Shown piece after piece: positions 47,032 to 55,880 of a stretch of 64,000 nt of DNA. Below the pieces are notes generated by a model. It was not told the DNA's origin. It saw nothing but the letters and a program-made list of their open reading frames with translations, and searched no databases. A program made the position numbers and the translations under genes. Origin of the DNA: Arenibacter antarcticus (lineage in GTDB: Bacteria > Bacteroidota > Bacteroidia > Flavobacteriales > Flavobacteriaceae); contig NZ_CP166679.1 in NCBI RefSeq assembly GCF_041320605.1, positions 1,178,001 through 1,242,000 on the forward strand, in the 5' to 3' direction. Positions within the stretch are counted from its first letter, which is position 1. The number at the start of each line of letters is the position of its first letter.

Positions 47032-47934
47032 ATGAAACGATTACAAAAAGTTACAATACCTCTTTTAATAGTCCTTTTATGGTCTTGCAATGGCACCGGA
47101 GACAAGGCCGATGGTTACGGCAATTTTGAAGCCACGGAAACCACCGTATCTGCAGAGGCCAATGGAAAACTTTTATCCTTCCAAGTAGAAGAAGGGGCCG
47201 TATTAGACCTAAATGCAATAGTAGGCGTAATAGATACCGTGCAGCTCTCCTTAAAGAAAGAGCAATTAATGGCCTCCAAGAATACCATCTTCTCAAAATC
47301 AAGAAATGTCCTCTCGCAACGCGATGTCCTTAGGGAACAATTAAAAATTGCTCAACACGACAAAAACAGGATTGAAAGCCTGATCAAGGAAAATGCAGGA
47401 ACACAAAAGCAACTAGACGACATCAATGGGCAACTGGACATCCTTAAACAACAGATAAGAAGTGTAGAATCGCAAAACTTACCAATTGTAAATGAGGTGA
47501 AAGGCATTGAAATCCAAATACAACAAATAGAAGATCAGCTACAAAAGAGCATCATTACCAACCCAGTAAAAGGTACAGTTCTGGTGAAGTATGCCGAACC
47601 CCATGAAATCACCACCTTTGGAAGACCACTTTATAAGATAGCCGATCTGGACCAGATGACATTAAGGGTCTATATCAGTGAAAACCAATTGGCAAACATT
47701 CATATCGGTCAGGAAGTAAGGGTGAAAATTGATGCTGGCGAAGCAATGCAATCCTACTCTGGGAAGATTACCTGGGTCTCGGAAACAGCAGAGTTTACAC
47801 CCAAAATCATTCAAACCAAAGAAGAACGAGTAAACTTGGTCTATGCCGTGAAGATCAATGTTAAAAATGATGGGAATTTAAAAATTGGAATGCCTGCAGA
47901 AATGTGGATTTCCACAACAACAGAAAAAGAATGA
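47032..47934 (+). CDS. HlyD-type periplasmic adaptor (YbhG-like)
   Basis: 300 residues with a lipobox-like signal (LLWSC, Cys19). The biotinyl-lipoyl-like half-motifs flank a long coiled coil: ATETTVSAEANGKLLSFQVEEGAVLDLN, then a helical hairpin of about 90 residues (LKEQLKIAQHDKNRIESLIKENAG-type pattern), then SIITNPVKGTVLVKYAEPHEITTFGRPLYKIADLDQM. It links an inner-membrane ABC transporter to TolC. Its stop overlaps the start of the next gene by 4 bp (ATGA). Confidence 0.87.
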   Translation: MKRLQKVTIPLLIVLLWSCNGTGDKADGYGNFEATETTVSAEANGKLLSFQVEEGAVLDLNAIVGVIDTVQLSLKKEQLMASKNTIFSKSRNVLSQRDVLREQLKIAQHDKNRIESLIKENAGTQKQLDDINGQLDILKQQIRSVESQNLPIVNEVKGIEIQIQQIEDQLQKSIITNPVKGTVLVKYAEPHEITTFGRPLYKIADLDQMTLRVYISENQLANIHIGQEVRVKIDAGEAMQSYSGKITWVSETAEFTPKIIQTKEERVNLVYAVKINVKNDGNLKIGMPAEMWISTTTEKE

Positions 47935-48305
47935 AAACATCACGGATCATAGCCTCAATACTGGCCGGCTTGGTCGGTCTCCTATCCGTTTTCTCGGGCT
48001 CCATGGTGCTATTAGGGCTACGATCTGTAGATTATACGGTACTGGATTGGTTGGTGATCATTAACGTGGTCCTTGGAATCCTGTCTCTAATTGCCGCTTA
48101 CCTAATTGGCAAGCAACATGCAAAATCAAATTTAATAATTAAAAGCATCCTCTTCCTAAACCTTATCATCTTTTTCTATTTATTCTTTTTTGATGACAGG
48201 GTAGCTGTAGAAAGTATAAAGGCAATGGTCTTTAGGATAGTTGTATGGGCGGTAATACTCCTCCTGATACTCCTAAAAAAACCAAAAACTATTCGTAACA
48301 AATAA
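47931..48305 (+). CDS. Four-TM membrane protein of unknown function
   Basis: 124 residues from the ATG at 47931, which overlaps the adaptor stop (ATGA). A longer frame start at 47904 lies inside the adaptor gene. Four hydrophobic segments can be seen: IIASILAGLVGLLSVFSGSM, WLVIINVVLGILSLIAAYLI, SILFLNLIIFFYLFFF and FRIVVWAVILLLILLKK. I do not recognise the family. Translational coupling to the adaptor suggests that it works with the exporter, for example as an accessory subunit. Confidence 0.75.
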   Translation: MKTSRIIASILAGLVGLLSVFSGSMVLLGLRSVDYTVLDWLVIINVVLGILSLIAAYLIGKQHAKSNLIIKSILFLNLIIFFYLFFFDDRVAVESIKAMVFRIVVWAVILLLILLKKPKTIRNK

Positions 48306-48317
48306 AATAAATACACC

Positions 48318-48794
48318 ATGAAAACAAAAATCACCTTCTTACTATTGCTTTCCCTAAGCCTTATTAACTGTAAGCAAGCGGTAAAGGAGTCCCCAAAATC
48401 AGCAGAGACCCAGATCACAACTATGGAGACAAACCAAGATCTACATTTAAATAATGATTGGGTATCAGAGATTGCACTCAACAATGGAATTAAATGGGAA
48501 GCAAATCTAGAAACTACAACCGGGGTAGCGGCCATGTCTAAACTGATTTCAGAATCCAAGACTACCTCTACGGAAGATTACAAGCGCTTGGGCAATGCTT
48601 TAAACGAAGTAAAAAACACCCTAGTTAAAGAATGCACTATGACCGGAGCATCACATGATAATCTCCATGTTTTTCTGCACCCCTTGATCGAAAAAATTGA
48701 ATTGTTGCAAAAAACGGCCACGACAGATGAGGGAGTAACAATCAAAAATAATATCAGTGATCATTTAGAAGGGTATTACACCTATTTTAAGTGA
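48318..48794 (+). CDS. Putative lipoprotein of unknown function
   Basis: 158 residues with a clear lipobox (LSLINC, Cys19). The mature part is polar and helical, with NDWVSEIALNNGIKWEANLETTTGV and KNTLVKECTMTGASHDNLHVFLHPLIEKIELLQ. The second half resembles small helical-bundle proteins with a His/Met-rich centre (CTMTGASHDNLHVFLHP), which could bind a metal. I cannot name the family. It lies inside the exporter operon, 12 bp after the 4-TM gene and 47 bp before the first ATPase gene. Confidence 0.75.
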   Translation: MKTKITFLLLLSLSLINCKQAVKESPKSAETQITTMETNQDLHLNNDWVSEIALNNGIKWEANLETTTGVAAMSKLISESKTTSTEDYKRLGNALNEVKNTLVKECTMTGASHDNLHVFLHPLIEKIELLQKTATTDEGVTIKNNISDHLEGYYTYFK

Positions 48795-48841
48795 TGGATT
48801 GTTTTAATTTCTATTGAACAACAGAGCAACACCTAAATAAC

Positions 48842-49744
48842 ATGGGTATTATCCTAAACAATATCAGTAAATCCTACAAAAAGGTAAAAGCCTTAGAGGA
48901 CATCTCCTTTGAGGTGAAACCCGGGGAATTGTTTGGACTGATCGGTCCAGACGGGGCGGGAAAGACCACCCTTTTCAGAATATTGACCACCCTCTTGATC
49001 CAGGATGAGGGCAATGCCTCTGTTGCGGGCTACGATGTAGTAAAACAGTATAAGGATATTAGGAAACATGTGGGTTATATGCCCGGTAGGTTTTCCCTCT
49101 ACCAAGACTTAACCGTAGAAGAGAACCTTAATTTTTTCGCTACCATTTTCGGGACCACCATAGCGGAAAACTACGACTTGATAAAGGATATTTATGTTCA
49201 AATAGAACCCTTCAAGAATCGGAGAGCTGGGAAATTATCTGGTGGGATGAAACAAAAGCTGGCCCTCTCTTGTGCGCTTATCCATAAACCTAAGGTATTG
49301 TTTCTAGATGAACCCACTACCGGAGTAGACCCTGTTTCCCGAAAAGAATTTTGGGAAATGCTAAAACGCTTACAACAGAAAGGCATCACAATTTTGGTAT
49401 CTACTCCTTATATGGATGAGGCTGAACTGTGCGATAGGATAGCCTTAATCACCGAAGGTAAAATACTGCAGATCAACACACCCCAAGCAATCATTGCAGC
49501 GTTTCCCAAGAAAATATTTAAGGTACGAACCAAGGAAACCTACCGTCTGATCCAAGATCTAAAAACATATCAAAATACTCATAGTGCCTATCCGTTTGGG
49601 GAATACATGCATTTTACCAGTAATAAGGATAATTTTCAAGGAGATGAGCTGATTCAATTTTTAGAGGAAAAAAATCACGCTCAAATTGAAGTTTCAGAAA
49701 CCGCGGCCACCATTGAGGATTCGTTTATGGAACTGACCAAATAA
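48842..49744 (+). CDS. ABC transporter ATPase, first half of a YbhF-like pair
   Basis: 300 residues. Walker A is GPDGAGKTT, the variant also found in the first ATPase domain of YbhF; signature LSGGMKQKLALS; Walker B VLFLDEPTTGVDP; H-loop position shows STPYMDEAELCD (Thr-Pro instead of the usual Thr-His). The C-terminal 70 residues (after about 230) form an extension. In Escherichia coli YbhF two such domains are fused; here they are separate genes 50 bp apart. It drives export through the two ABC-2 permeases downstream. Confidence 0.88.
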   Translation: MGIILNNISKSYKKVKALEDISFEVKPGELFGLIGPDGAGKTTLFRILTTLLIQDEGNASVAGYDVVKQYKDIRKHVGYMPGRFSLYQDLTVEENLNFFATIFGTTIAENYDLIKDIYVQIEPFKNRRAGKLSGGMKQKLALSCALIHKPKVLFLDEPTTGVDPVSRKEFWEMLKRLQQKGITILVSTPYMDEAELCDRIALITEGKILQINTPQAIIAAFPKKIFKVRTKETYRLIQDLKTYQNTHSAYPFGEYMHFTSNKDNFQGDELIQFLEEKNHAQIEVSETAATIEDSFMELTK

Positions 49745-49794
49745 AAAAAATATTAGGTTTTACATCTTGATAAAACCAACCCGATAAGCAGCAG

Positions 49795-50529
49795 ATGAAC
49801 AAAGAAAACATTATAACCGTTAAAAACCTCACCAAAACTTTTGGCGATTTCACAGCTGTAGACAAGCTAACATTTGAAGTGGGCAAAGGGGAAGTCTTTG
49901 GGTTTTTAGGTGCCAATGGAGCAGGGAAAACGACTGCAATGAAAATGTTGATCGGCATCTCTAAACCCACCCAAGGGCATGCAAATGTCGCCGGATTTGA
50001 TGTGCTTACCCATGCTGAGCAAGTGAAAATGAATATTGGGTATATGAGCCAGCGATTTTCTCTTTACAATGACCTGACCATTAAGGAAAACATCACCTTT
50101 TTTGGCGGCATATATGGCCTAACAGCTTCTACCATAAGGGCAAAATCCAAAGCGTTGATAGACGAATTGGGATTAGGAAAAATGGCCGACTTCCTAGTAG
50201 GGTCCCTCCCTTTGGGGTGGAAACAAAAGGTAGCCTTTTCCGTTGCCCTGCTCCACAACCCGAAAATCATCTTTTTGGATGAACCTACAGGAGGTGTAGA
50301 CCCCATTACAAGGCGCCAGTTTTGGGAAATGATCTATAGGGAAGCAAATAGGGGAGTTACCATTTTTGTAACCACCCATTATATGGACGAGGCAGAATAT
50401 TGTGACCGCGTCTCCATTATGGTAGCCGGAAAGATAGAAGCGTTGGATACCCCGAAGAACCTGAAAGAACAGTATCAAGTGGATTCAATGAACAAAGTGT
50501 TCCTAAAATTGGCTAGGAATGTTGATTAA
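49795..50529 (+). CDS. ABC transporter ATPase, second half of a YbhF-like pair
   Basis: 244 residues. Walker A GANGAGKTT, Q-loop near NIGYMSQRFSLYND, a non-canonical signature LPLGWKQKVAFS in place of LSGGQ, Walker B IIFLDEPTGGVDP and H-loop TTHYMDEAEYCD. The LPLG signature is usual for the second ATPase domain of YbhF-like exporters, so a heterodimer with the protein at 48842-49744 is likely, with one standard and one variant composite site. The lone His switch is on this subunit, the other having Pro. Confidence 0.88.
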   Translation: MNKENIITVKNLTKTFGDFTAVDKLTFEVGKGEVFGFLGANGAGKTTAMKMLIGISKPTQGHANVAGFDVLTHAEQVKMNIGYMSQRFSLYNDLTIKENITFFGGIYGLTASTIRAKSKALIDELGLGKMADFLVGSLPLGWKQKVAFSVALLHNPKIIFLDEPTGGVDPITRRQFWEMIYREANRGVTIFVTTHYMDEAEYCDRVSIMVAGKIEALDTPKNLKEQYQVDSMNKVFLKLARNVD

Positions 50530-50576
50530 TCAATGATCGACGGGTAGCTAGTTAATAAATTAAACATCAAAGAGTT

Positions 50577-50690
50577 ATGCGAGCACTATTTGGGATTCTG
50601 AAAAAAGAGAAAGGGCAAAGCTGTACATTGGGTTGCCGATCCTCATCCCAATACTCATATCTAATCAAATATAAAGTTCAAATGAAATGA
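50577..50690 (+). pseudogene. Possible remnant of a permease gene start
   Basis: A 37-codon frame begins MRALFGILKKEKG, like the cytoplasmic N-terminus of ABC-2 permeases (compare FRIALRKEF-type starts of the two genes downstream), then loses sense. In the +1 frame (from about 50611) the DNA reads LYIGLPILIPILIS, a hydrophobic stretch with the ending expected of the first membrane segment. This looks like a frameshifted and truncated third permease start, or chance. Confidence 0.35.
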
Positions 50691-51793
50691 ACAGATTTAT
50701 AGGATTCATCAGAAAGGAATTTTACCATATTCTACGGGATAGGCGATCGCTGTTTATCCTGTTTGGGATGCCTATAGTTCAGGTTATGCTCTTTGGTTTT
50801 GCCATAACCAACGAGATCAATAATGTGGATATCGCCATATTGGACCATTCAAAGGATACCAACACCAAGAAAATCATTAACAAAATAGCAGCATCACAGT
50901 ACTTTAGCGTTAAGGCCTATTTAAACAGTGAAGCAGAAATTCCGGTAGCGTTTAAAAAGGGAAAAATAAAAGCGGTTCTAAATTTTGAAAAGGACTTTAG
51001 TAAAAACATGGTCACTCAAAAAGTAGCCAAGGTCCAGATCCTTACTGATGCTACAGACCCCAACACCGCCAATACCATAAGTAATTTTGTGGGGGCCATT
51101 CTCCAAAATTACCAACAAGAGACAAATAAGGGAATAAACCTCCCTTATCAAATAGTTCCCAAAACAAGAATGGTCTTTAATCCGGAACTAAAAAGTGTCT
51201 TTATGTTTGTACCTGGCGTCATGACCATAATATTAATGTTGGTTTCGGCCATGATGACCTCCATCTCCATTACTAGGGAAAAAGAGTTGGGCACTATGGA
51301 AATATTATTAGTATCGCCCTTAAAGCCCTTCCAAGTCATTGTGGGTAAGGTAATTCCCTACATTTTATTGTCGATCATCAATGCCGTGGTGATTATACTG
51401 TTAAGCATCTTTGTCTTTAAAATGCCCGTACAGGGAAGCTTGTTATTATTAGGAGCGGAAAGCACCTTGTTTATCATAAATGCGCTGTCTCTCGGGATTT
51501 TAATATCTACCATCTCTACCACCCAGCAAACGGCCATGATGATTTCGTTAATGGGATTAATGCTCCCGGTAATATTATTATCGGGCTTTATTTTTCCCAT
51601 CTCCAGTATGCCTATGCCCTTACAACTGATCAGTAATATAATTCCCGCCAAATGGTTTATCATCATTATAAAAGGCATTATGCTTAAAGGTGTGGGACTT
51701 GCCTTTGTGTGGAAGGAAACCTTGATATTGATCGGGATGACTATATTTTTTATTACCGTTAGCGTAAAAAAATATAAGATTCGATTGGAATAA
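50687..51793 (+). CDS. ABC-2 type permease (YbhS/YbhR-like), first
   Basis: 368 residues. N-terminal cytoplasmic FIRKEFYHILRDRRSLFILFGMPIVQVMLFGFAI leads into TM1; a large extracytoplasmic domain follows (about 45-170), then five more TM segments (VPGVMTIILMLVSAMMTSI, the REKELGTMEILLVSPLKPFQVIVGK coupling helix, LLSIINAVVIILLSIFVF, MISLMGLMLPVILLSGFIFPISSMP). This is the ABC2_membrane_3 topology of YbhS and YbhR. It forms a heterodimer with the permease encoded at 51927-53048. Confidence 0.88.
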   Translation: MNRFIGFIRKEFYHILRDRRSLFILFGMPIVQVMLFGFAITNEINNVDIAILDHSKDTNTKKIINKIAASQYFSVKAYLNSEAEIPVAFKKGKIKAVLNFEKDFSKNMVTQKVAKVQILTDATDPNTANTISNFVGAILQNYQQETNKGINLPYQIVPKTRMVFNPELKSVFMFVPGVMTIILMLVSAMMTSISITREKELGTMEILLVSPLKPFQVIVGKVIPYILLSIINAVVIILLSIFVFKMPVQGSLLLLGAESTLFIINALSLGILISTISTTQQTAMMISLMGLMLPVILLSGFIFPISSMPMPLQLISNIIPAKWFIIIIKGIMLKGVGLAFVWKETLILIGMTIFFITVSVKKYKIRLE

Positions 51794-51926
51794 AAAAAGT
51801 AGGCGGTAGCAGTGGGCAGGTGAGTAAAAGTTGATGATTTATGGCTCAAAAAAATATCGCCTTTAAAGGCAATTAATATTTGTTAATGATTACAACTAAT
51901 CTAACTACTTTGTACTAGAAAAAAAT

Positions 51927-53048
51927 ATGAACATTATCCGTTATATCATCCAAAAGGAATTTAAACAGATCTTTAGAAATAAGGCGATGCTCCCTATTAT
52001 CTTCGTTCTGCCACTGGTTCAATTGATTATTCTCTCCAATGCGGCTACTTTTGATGTAAAAAATATAAAGTTCGCCTATATCGATAATGATAATTCCTCT
52101 ATTTCCAGAGAATTGGTAGAAAAGTTTGATGCTTCTACTTATTTTGACGTAGTGTCCAACTTTCCATCGTCAAAATTGGCCAATAAAGCCATGCTGGAGG
52201 GTAAGGTAGATGTGATCTTAGAAATTCCTTCACACTTTGAACGAGAGCTGGTCAAAAATAAAAAAGCAGATCTTTCCGTTAGTATCAACGCCATTGATGG
52301 TGCTGCGGCTGGAGTGGAAAATGTATACATCAATCAGATTGTACAGCAATTTAATCGTGGGGTCCAAGTACAATCATTTGTTTCTTCAGACCTTGGAAAC
52401 CTCCCCCAAAACATAGAGACCATCCCGTCTTTTTGGTACAACGAGACCTTAAACTACAAAACCTTTATGGTCCCTGGAATACTGGTGCTCTTAGTAACAA
52501 TGATTACGTTATTTCTTTCCGGAATGAACATCGTAAGGGAAAAGGAAATCGGGACTTTAGAGCAAATTAACGTAACCCCCATAAAAAAACACCAATTCAT
52601 CATCGGAAAATTATTTCCATTTCTAGTGTTGGGGATGGTATTATTGACGGTGGGGTTGATCATCTCTAAATTACTGTTTCAGGTTCCTATAGTGGGCAGT
52701 CTAACCTTATTATATTTCTATACCACTATTTACATTTTGGTGATTTTGGGGATGGGCCTCTTTATTTCCAATTTTACGGACACCCAGCAACAGGCCATGT
52801 TTATAGCTTGGTTTTTTATGGTCATTTTTATTTTAATGAGCGGCTTGTTCACACCCATCGAAAGTATGCCACAATGGGCGCAGTGGGTAACGGAATTTAA
52901 TCCCATTAAATATTATGTGGAGGTAATGAGGATGGTGATGCTAAAAGGAGCCGGTCTTTCAGATATTTACCCCCAGGTTTTAAAAACATTACTGTTCGCC
53001 ATTACCATGAATGCGTTGGCTGTAGTCAGTTATAAGAAAGTGAACTAA
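51927..53048 (+). CDS. ABC-2 type permease (YbhS/YbhR-like), second
   Basis: 373 residues with the same plan as the preceding permease: IIQKEFKQIFRNKAMLPIIFVLPLVQLIILSNA at the N-terminus, an extracytoplasmic domain, the coupling helix NIVREKEIGTLEQINVTPIKKHQFIIGK and the re-entrant end MAIWFFMVIFILMSGLFTPIESMP-like segment (here FIAWFFMVIFILMSGLFTP). It is separated from the first permease by 133 bp, which contain the palindrome GCCTTTAAAGGC (51859-51870) and a CTACTTTGTACT block that recurs in the fucan locus. Last gene of the export operon. Confidence 0.88.
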   Translation: MNIIRYIIQKEFKQIFRNKAMLPIIFVLPLVQLIILSNAATFDVKNIKFAYIDNDNSSISRELVEKFDASTYFDVVSNFPSSKLANKAMLEGKVDVILEIPSHFERELVKNKKADLSVSINAIDGAAAGVENVYINQIVQQFNRGVQVQSFVSSDLGNLPQNIETIPSFWYNETLNYKTFMVPGILVLLVTMITLFLSGMNIVREKEIGTLEQINVTPIKKHQFIIGKLFPFLVLGMVLLTVGLIISKLLFQVPIVGSLTLLYFYTTIYILVILGMGLFISNFTDTQQQAMFIAWFFMVIFILMSGLFTPIESMPQWAQWVTEFNPIKYYVEVMRMVMLKGAGLSDIYPQVLKTLLFAITMNALAVVSYKKVN

Positions 53049-53106
53049 GTAAGAGATAACCTTTAGTCGTAGACTGGACCTAGGAGGCTTCAATATAATC
53101 CATTAC

Positions 53107-53140
53107 CTCAGGGTAAGCCCATGAGTCATCGGACGGAAAC
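53107..53140. repeat. Dispersed intergenic repeat CTCAGGGTAAGC-N12-GGACGGAAA, copy 2
   Basis: The two blocks CCTCAGGGTAAGC and GGACGGAAA occur with the same 12-nt spacing as at 22877-22916, followed by a longer inverted segment with CCGATAACATTCCG. It lies between the ABC export operon and the RND operon. Confidence 0.6.
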
Positions 53141-53262
53141 TACCGATAACATTCCGACTCAAGCGTCGGACCGTTCAAATCTCACTTAGTGAGTACACTA
53201 ACCCCAAGTCATATTCTATAAAGCACAATAAACTTCTTCTGTGCAAGTACAACTCTTTGCTT

Positions 53263-53307
53263 GGTAACATATGTTACCGTACGATCTTTATTATCCCCTT
53301 AAATTTG
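53263..53307 (+). promoter_or_regulatory. Promoter of the TolC-MFP-RND operon with perfect palindrome
   Basis: GGTAACATATGTTACC (53263-53278) is a perfect 16-bp palindrome centred on CATATG, like the one in front of the TetR gene at 45058-45075. The -7 element TAAATTTG lies at 53300-53307; the palindrome occupies the -33 region, a good place for a repressor. Confidence 0.65.
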
Positions 53308-53325
53308 TCTTAAATAATGAGAGCG

Positions 53326-54630
53326 ATGAAGAATATCATTTATATACTATCCTTTTTAGGATCTATTTTTTTGGGAAGCGCGCAGCAAACCGTGTTGATT
53401 ACCAAAGAAGAGGTGCTTTCCAGGGTAAAAGAAAACAACAATACGCTAAAAATATCCCAGCAAGATGTTCTGGCCGCTAAAGGTGATTTTAATCAGACCA
53501 ATGCGGTGATATTGCCCAATATAGGAATCTCCCATACCGGTATTGCCACTACCAATCCTTTGATGGCCTTTGGCGTTAAACTAAATCAGGAAATTTTGAC
53601 ACAGGCTGATTTTGATCCCTACTTATTGAACAATCCCAGGCAGATTGAGGATTACGCCACGCGTATTCAGGTACAACAGCCCTTATTAAATTTGGACGGA
53701 ATATTTCAACGCAAGGCAGCCAAGGCAAAATGGAACGCCACCGAATTAAATTCTGAACGTACGGTCGATTTTATCAACCTAGAGGTAGAAAAGGCCTATA
53801 TGCAATTACAATTGGCCTACAAAACCGTAGCGGTACTTGAAGGGGTACAAAAAGCGACCTTGGAAAACAAACGCTTGGCCGACAATAGTTTTAAACAGGG
53901 ATATCTACAAAAATCGGATGTATTGGCTGTAGCGGTAAGGGTTACCGAAATAAACAACCAATTACAATACGCCAAGAGCAATATTCACAATACCTCCAAT
54001 TACCTATCGGTATTAATGAACGATACTGACTATGCCACTTTTCAACCCATAGATTCCCTGACCCTTATGGTTAATGATTTTGTTGTGGAAGGATTGCCCG
54101 ATAACAGAAAAGATCTCCAGGCCATGGCCTTGGCCAGCGAGGCGTACCAACAAATGTATAGGGCAGATAAAATGAGTTTCCTGCCCAGTTTAAATGCCTT
54201 TGGAACCTATGAACTTCACGACGATCAAATTTTTCAGGGCGATGCCAATGGATACTTGTTTGGCGCGGAGCTAAAATGGACGCTATTTGAAGGCAGTAAA
54301 CGGATTGGGAAAGCACAAAAAAGCAGGGCGGAATACGAGAAATCCAAATTGGAACTCCATCAATATAAGGCTGAAAGTCAGGTAGAATTGAACAGGGCCA
54401 TGCGTATGCTCCAGGATGCCAAAAACAATTTAGGACTCACCTCCCTGGCCCTGCAACAATCTGAAGAATCACTCCGTATACGCACTAATCGCTTTAAACA
54501 GGGATTGGAAAAAACTACGGATCTATTACTGGCGGAAACACAATATTCCCAAAAGCAATTGGACTATTTCACTACCGTTTTCAATCACAATTACGCCCTG
54601 CTCTACGTTCAATTTTTAACCAAAGAATAA
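53326..54630 (+). CDS. TolC-family outer-membrane efflux protein (RND operon)
   Basis: 434 residues from the ATG at 53326 (MKNIIYILSFLGSIFLGSAQ, a clean signal peptide). An in-frame ATG three codons earlier is only about 10 nt past the -7 element and would leave almost no leader. Two OEP repeats with long helices are visible: VKENNNTLKISQQDVLAAKGDFNQ and, in the second half, LKWTLFEGSKRIGKAQKSRAEYEKSK. It forms the outer-membrane duct for the RND pump encoded two genes downstream. It is only distantly similar to the TolC homologue at 45745-47016. Confidence 0.88.
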   Translation: MKNIIYILSFLGSIFLGSAQQTVLITKEEVLSRVKENNNTLKISQQDVLAAKGDFNQTNAVILPNIGISHTGIATTNPLMAFGVKLNQEILTQADFDPYLLNNPRQIEDYATRIQVQQPLLNLDGIFQRKAAKAKWNATELNSERTVDFINLEVEKAYMQLQLAYKTVAVLEGVQKATLENKRLADNSFKQGYLQKSDVLAVAVRVTEINNQLQYAKSNIHNTSNYLSVLMNDTDYATFQPIDSLTLMVNDFVVEGLPDNRKDLQAMALASEAYQQMYRADKMSFLPSLNAFGTYELHDDQIFQGDANGYLFGAELKWTLFEGSKRIGKAQKSRAEYEKSKLELHQYKAESQVELNRAMRMLQDAKNNLGLTSLALQQSEESLRIRTNRFKQGLEKTTDLLLAETQYSQKQLDYFTTVFNHNYALLYVQFLTKE

Positions 54631-54643
54631 TAAATATCTACTT

Positions 54644-55723
54644 ATGAAAACAAGACTATATATAGCTGTACTAATCACCTTGGGCATCACAATTTCCAGT
54701 TGCGGGAACGATACCAAAAAAACAACCTCAGATAATTCTCCTGTGGTCGCTGTTAGGATAAGTAGCGTTGCCCAGAAAAACAGCAGTCCCTTTCTATCTA
54801 CCAGTGGAAAAATAGAAGCGGTGAAAAGCGCCGATTTAAGTACGAGAATGATGGGAAACGTAGAAAAAATCCATGTTCAGGTTGGAGAAAAAGTTAAAAA
54901 GGACCAACTCTTATTAAGTTTAAACAATGCAGATCTATCCGCCAAATTGGCTCAGGTTAATGCTGGGATCAACGAAGCAACAGCTGCTTTTGACAATGCC
55001 GAAAAGAATTACCAAAGGTTTAGCGTTCTATTTGGGGAGAACAGTGCTTCTCAAAAGGAATTGGATGATATCACTACCCAATATAACATGGCCAAAGCGC
55101 GATTGGAATCTGCCAAACAAATGAAAAACGAGGTAAATTCCCAATTTTCCTATATCAATATACGGGCACCCTTTAATGGGGTTATTACCAACAAGGCCAT
55201 CAACGTAGGCGATATGGCAAACCCAGGGATGCCCTTATTGGAAATGGAAAGTCCAGGTAATTTTCAAGTATTGGCCATGGTACCGGAATCTGAAATTCTA
55301 CAGATCAAGGCAGATGCGGAAGTTGATGTTTTAATTAAAACGCTTAATGAATCTATAAAGGGAAAAGTGGCGGAAATAAGTACTTCGGCCAAAAATACCG
55401 GTGGACAGTATATGGTAAAAGTGTTGTTAGACAAGTCGGAAACCAATCTTCTCTCTGGCATGTATGCCACAGTTCAGTTTCCCATAGCCAAAAAGGAAAA
55501 TACCAATAGCGTTCAAATTCCCTTGGATGCCATAGTGCACAACGGACAATTGTCTGGAGTGTATACGGTAAGTGAGAGCAATACGGCACTTTTACGATGG
55601 TTGCGGTTGGGTAGGACTTTTGGAGATAATGTAGAAGTGTTATCAGGACTTTCCGCCGAGGAGCACTACATAGTATCTGCTGAGGGGAAGCTGTACAACG
55701 GGGTCAAAATCAGCATCCAATAG
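54644..55723 (+). CDS. RND efflux periplasmic adaptor (membrane fusion protein)
   Basis: 359 residues with a lipobox (ISSC, Cys20). The order is that of AcrA/MexA: barrel-sandwich half-motif SGKIEAVKSADLSTRMMGNVEKIHVQVGEKVKKDQ, alpha-hairpin (about 95-165), second half-motif YINIRAPFNGVITNKAINVGDMANPG, beta-barrel and a membrane-proximal domain ending LYNGVKISIQ. It connects the RND permease to TolC in the periplasm. It starts 13 bp after the TolC stop; a 173-bp repeat-bearing gap separates it from the permease gene. Confidence 0.9.
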   Translation: MKTRLYIAVLITLGITISSCGNDTKKTTSDNSPVVAVRISSVAQKNSSPFLSTSGKIEAVKSADLSTRMMGNVEKIHVQVGEKVKKDQLLLSLNNADLSAKLAQVNAGINEATAAFDNAEKNYQRFSVLFGENSASQKELDDITTQYNMAKARLESAKQMKNEVNSQFSYINIRAPFNGVITNKAINVGDMANPGMPLLEMESPGNFQVLAMVPESEILQIKADAEVDVLIKTLNESIKGKVAEISTSAKNTGGQYMVKVLLDKSETNLLSGMYATVQFPIAKKENTNSVQIPLDAIVHNGQLSGVYTVSESNTALLRWLRLGRTFGDNVEVLSGLSAEEHYIVSAEGKLYNGVKISIQ

Positions 55724-55763
55724 TATAAAATTGATTTAGAAAATGGATTTGCGTTAGGCCTGG

Positions 55764-55880
55764 CTGCCGATAGGCAGGGATTGCAGCGGTTACCCCGCGA
55801 ATTTTTACCTCTTAAAGCAAAAAAAACGCGGCGTAAAAGCGCAAAGCCCGACCTGAGCGCTAAGCGAAGGGAACGTCCAA
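55764..55880 (+). repeat. Complex intergenic repeat (REP-like) inside the RND operon
   Basis: It begins with CTGCCGATAGGCAGG (55764-55778), the hairpin also found twice in the fucan locus in the same sense relative to transcription. It continues with GC-rich pieces GCAGCGGTTACCCCGCG, ACGCGGCGTAAAAGCGC and GAGCGCTAAGCGAAGGGAACG. The composition differs from the AT-rich surroundings and no ORF is present. It splits the adaptor and pump genes by 173 bp. Confidence 0.6.

Noticed and set aside
47904-47930. Longer start for the 4-TM membrane protein
   Set aside because: The extra codons lie inside the adaptor gene and are highly charged; the ATGA overlap at 47931 is the better start.
49795-50529. 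Degenerate ABC signature (LPLGW) as a sign of a dead ATPase
   Set aside because: This variant is normal for the second ATPase domain of YbhF-like exporters, and Walker A, Walker B and the switch His are intact.
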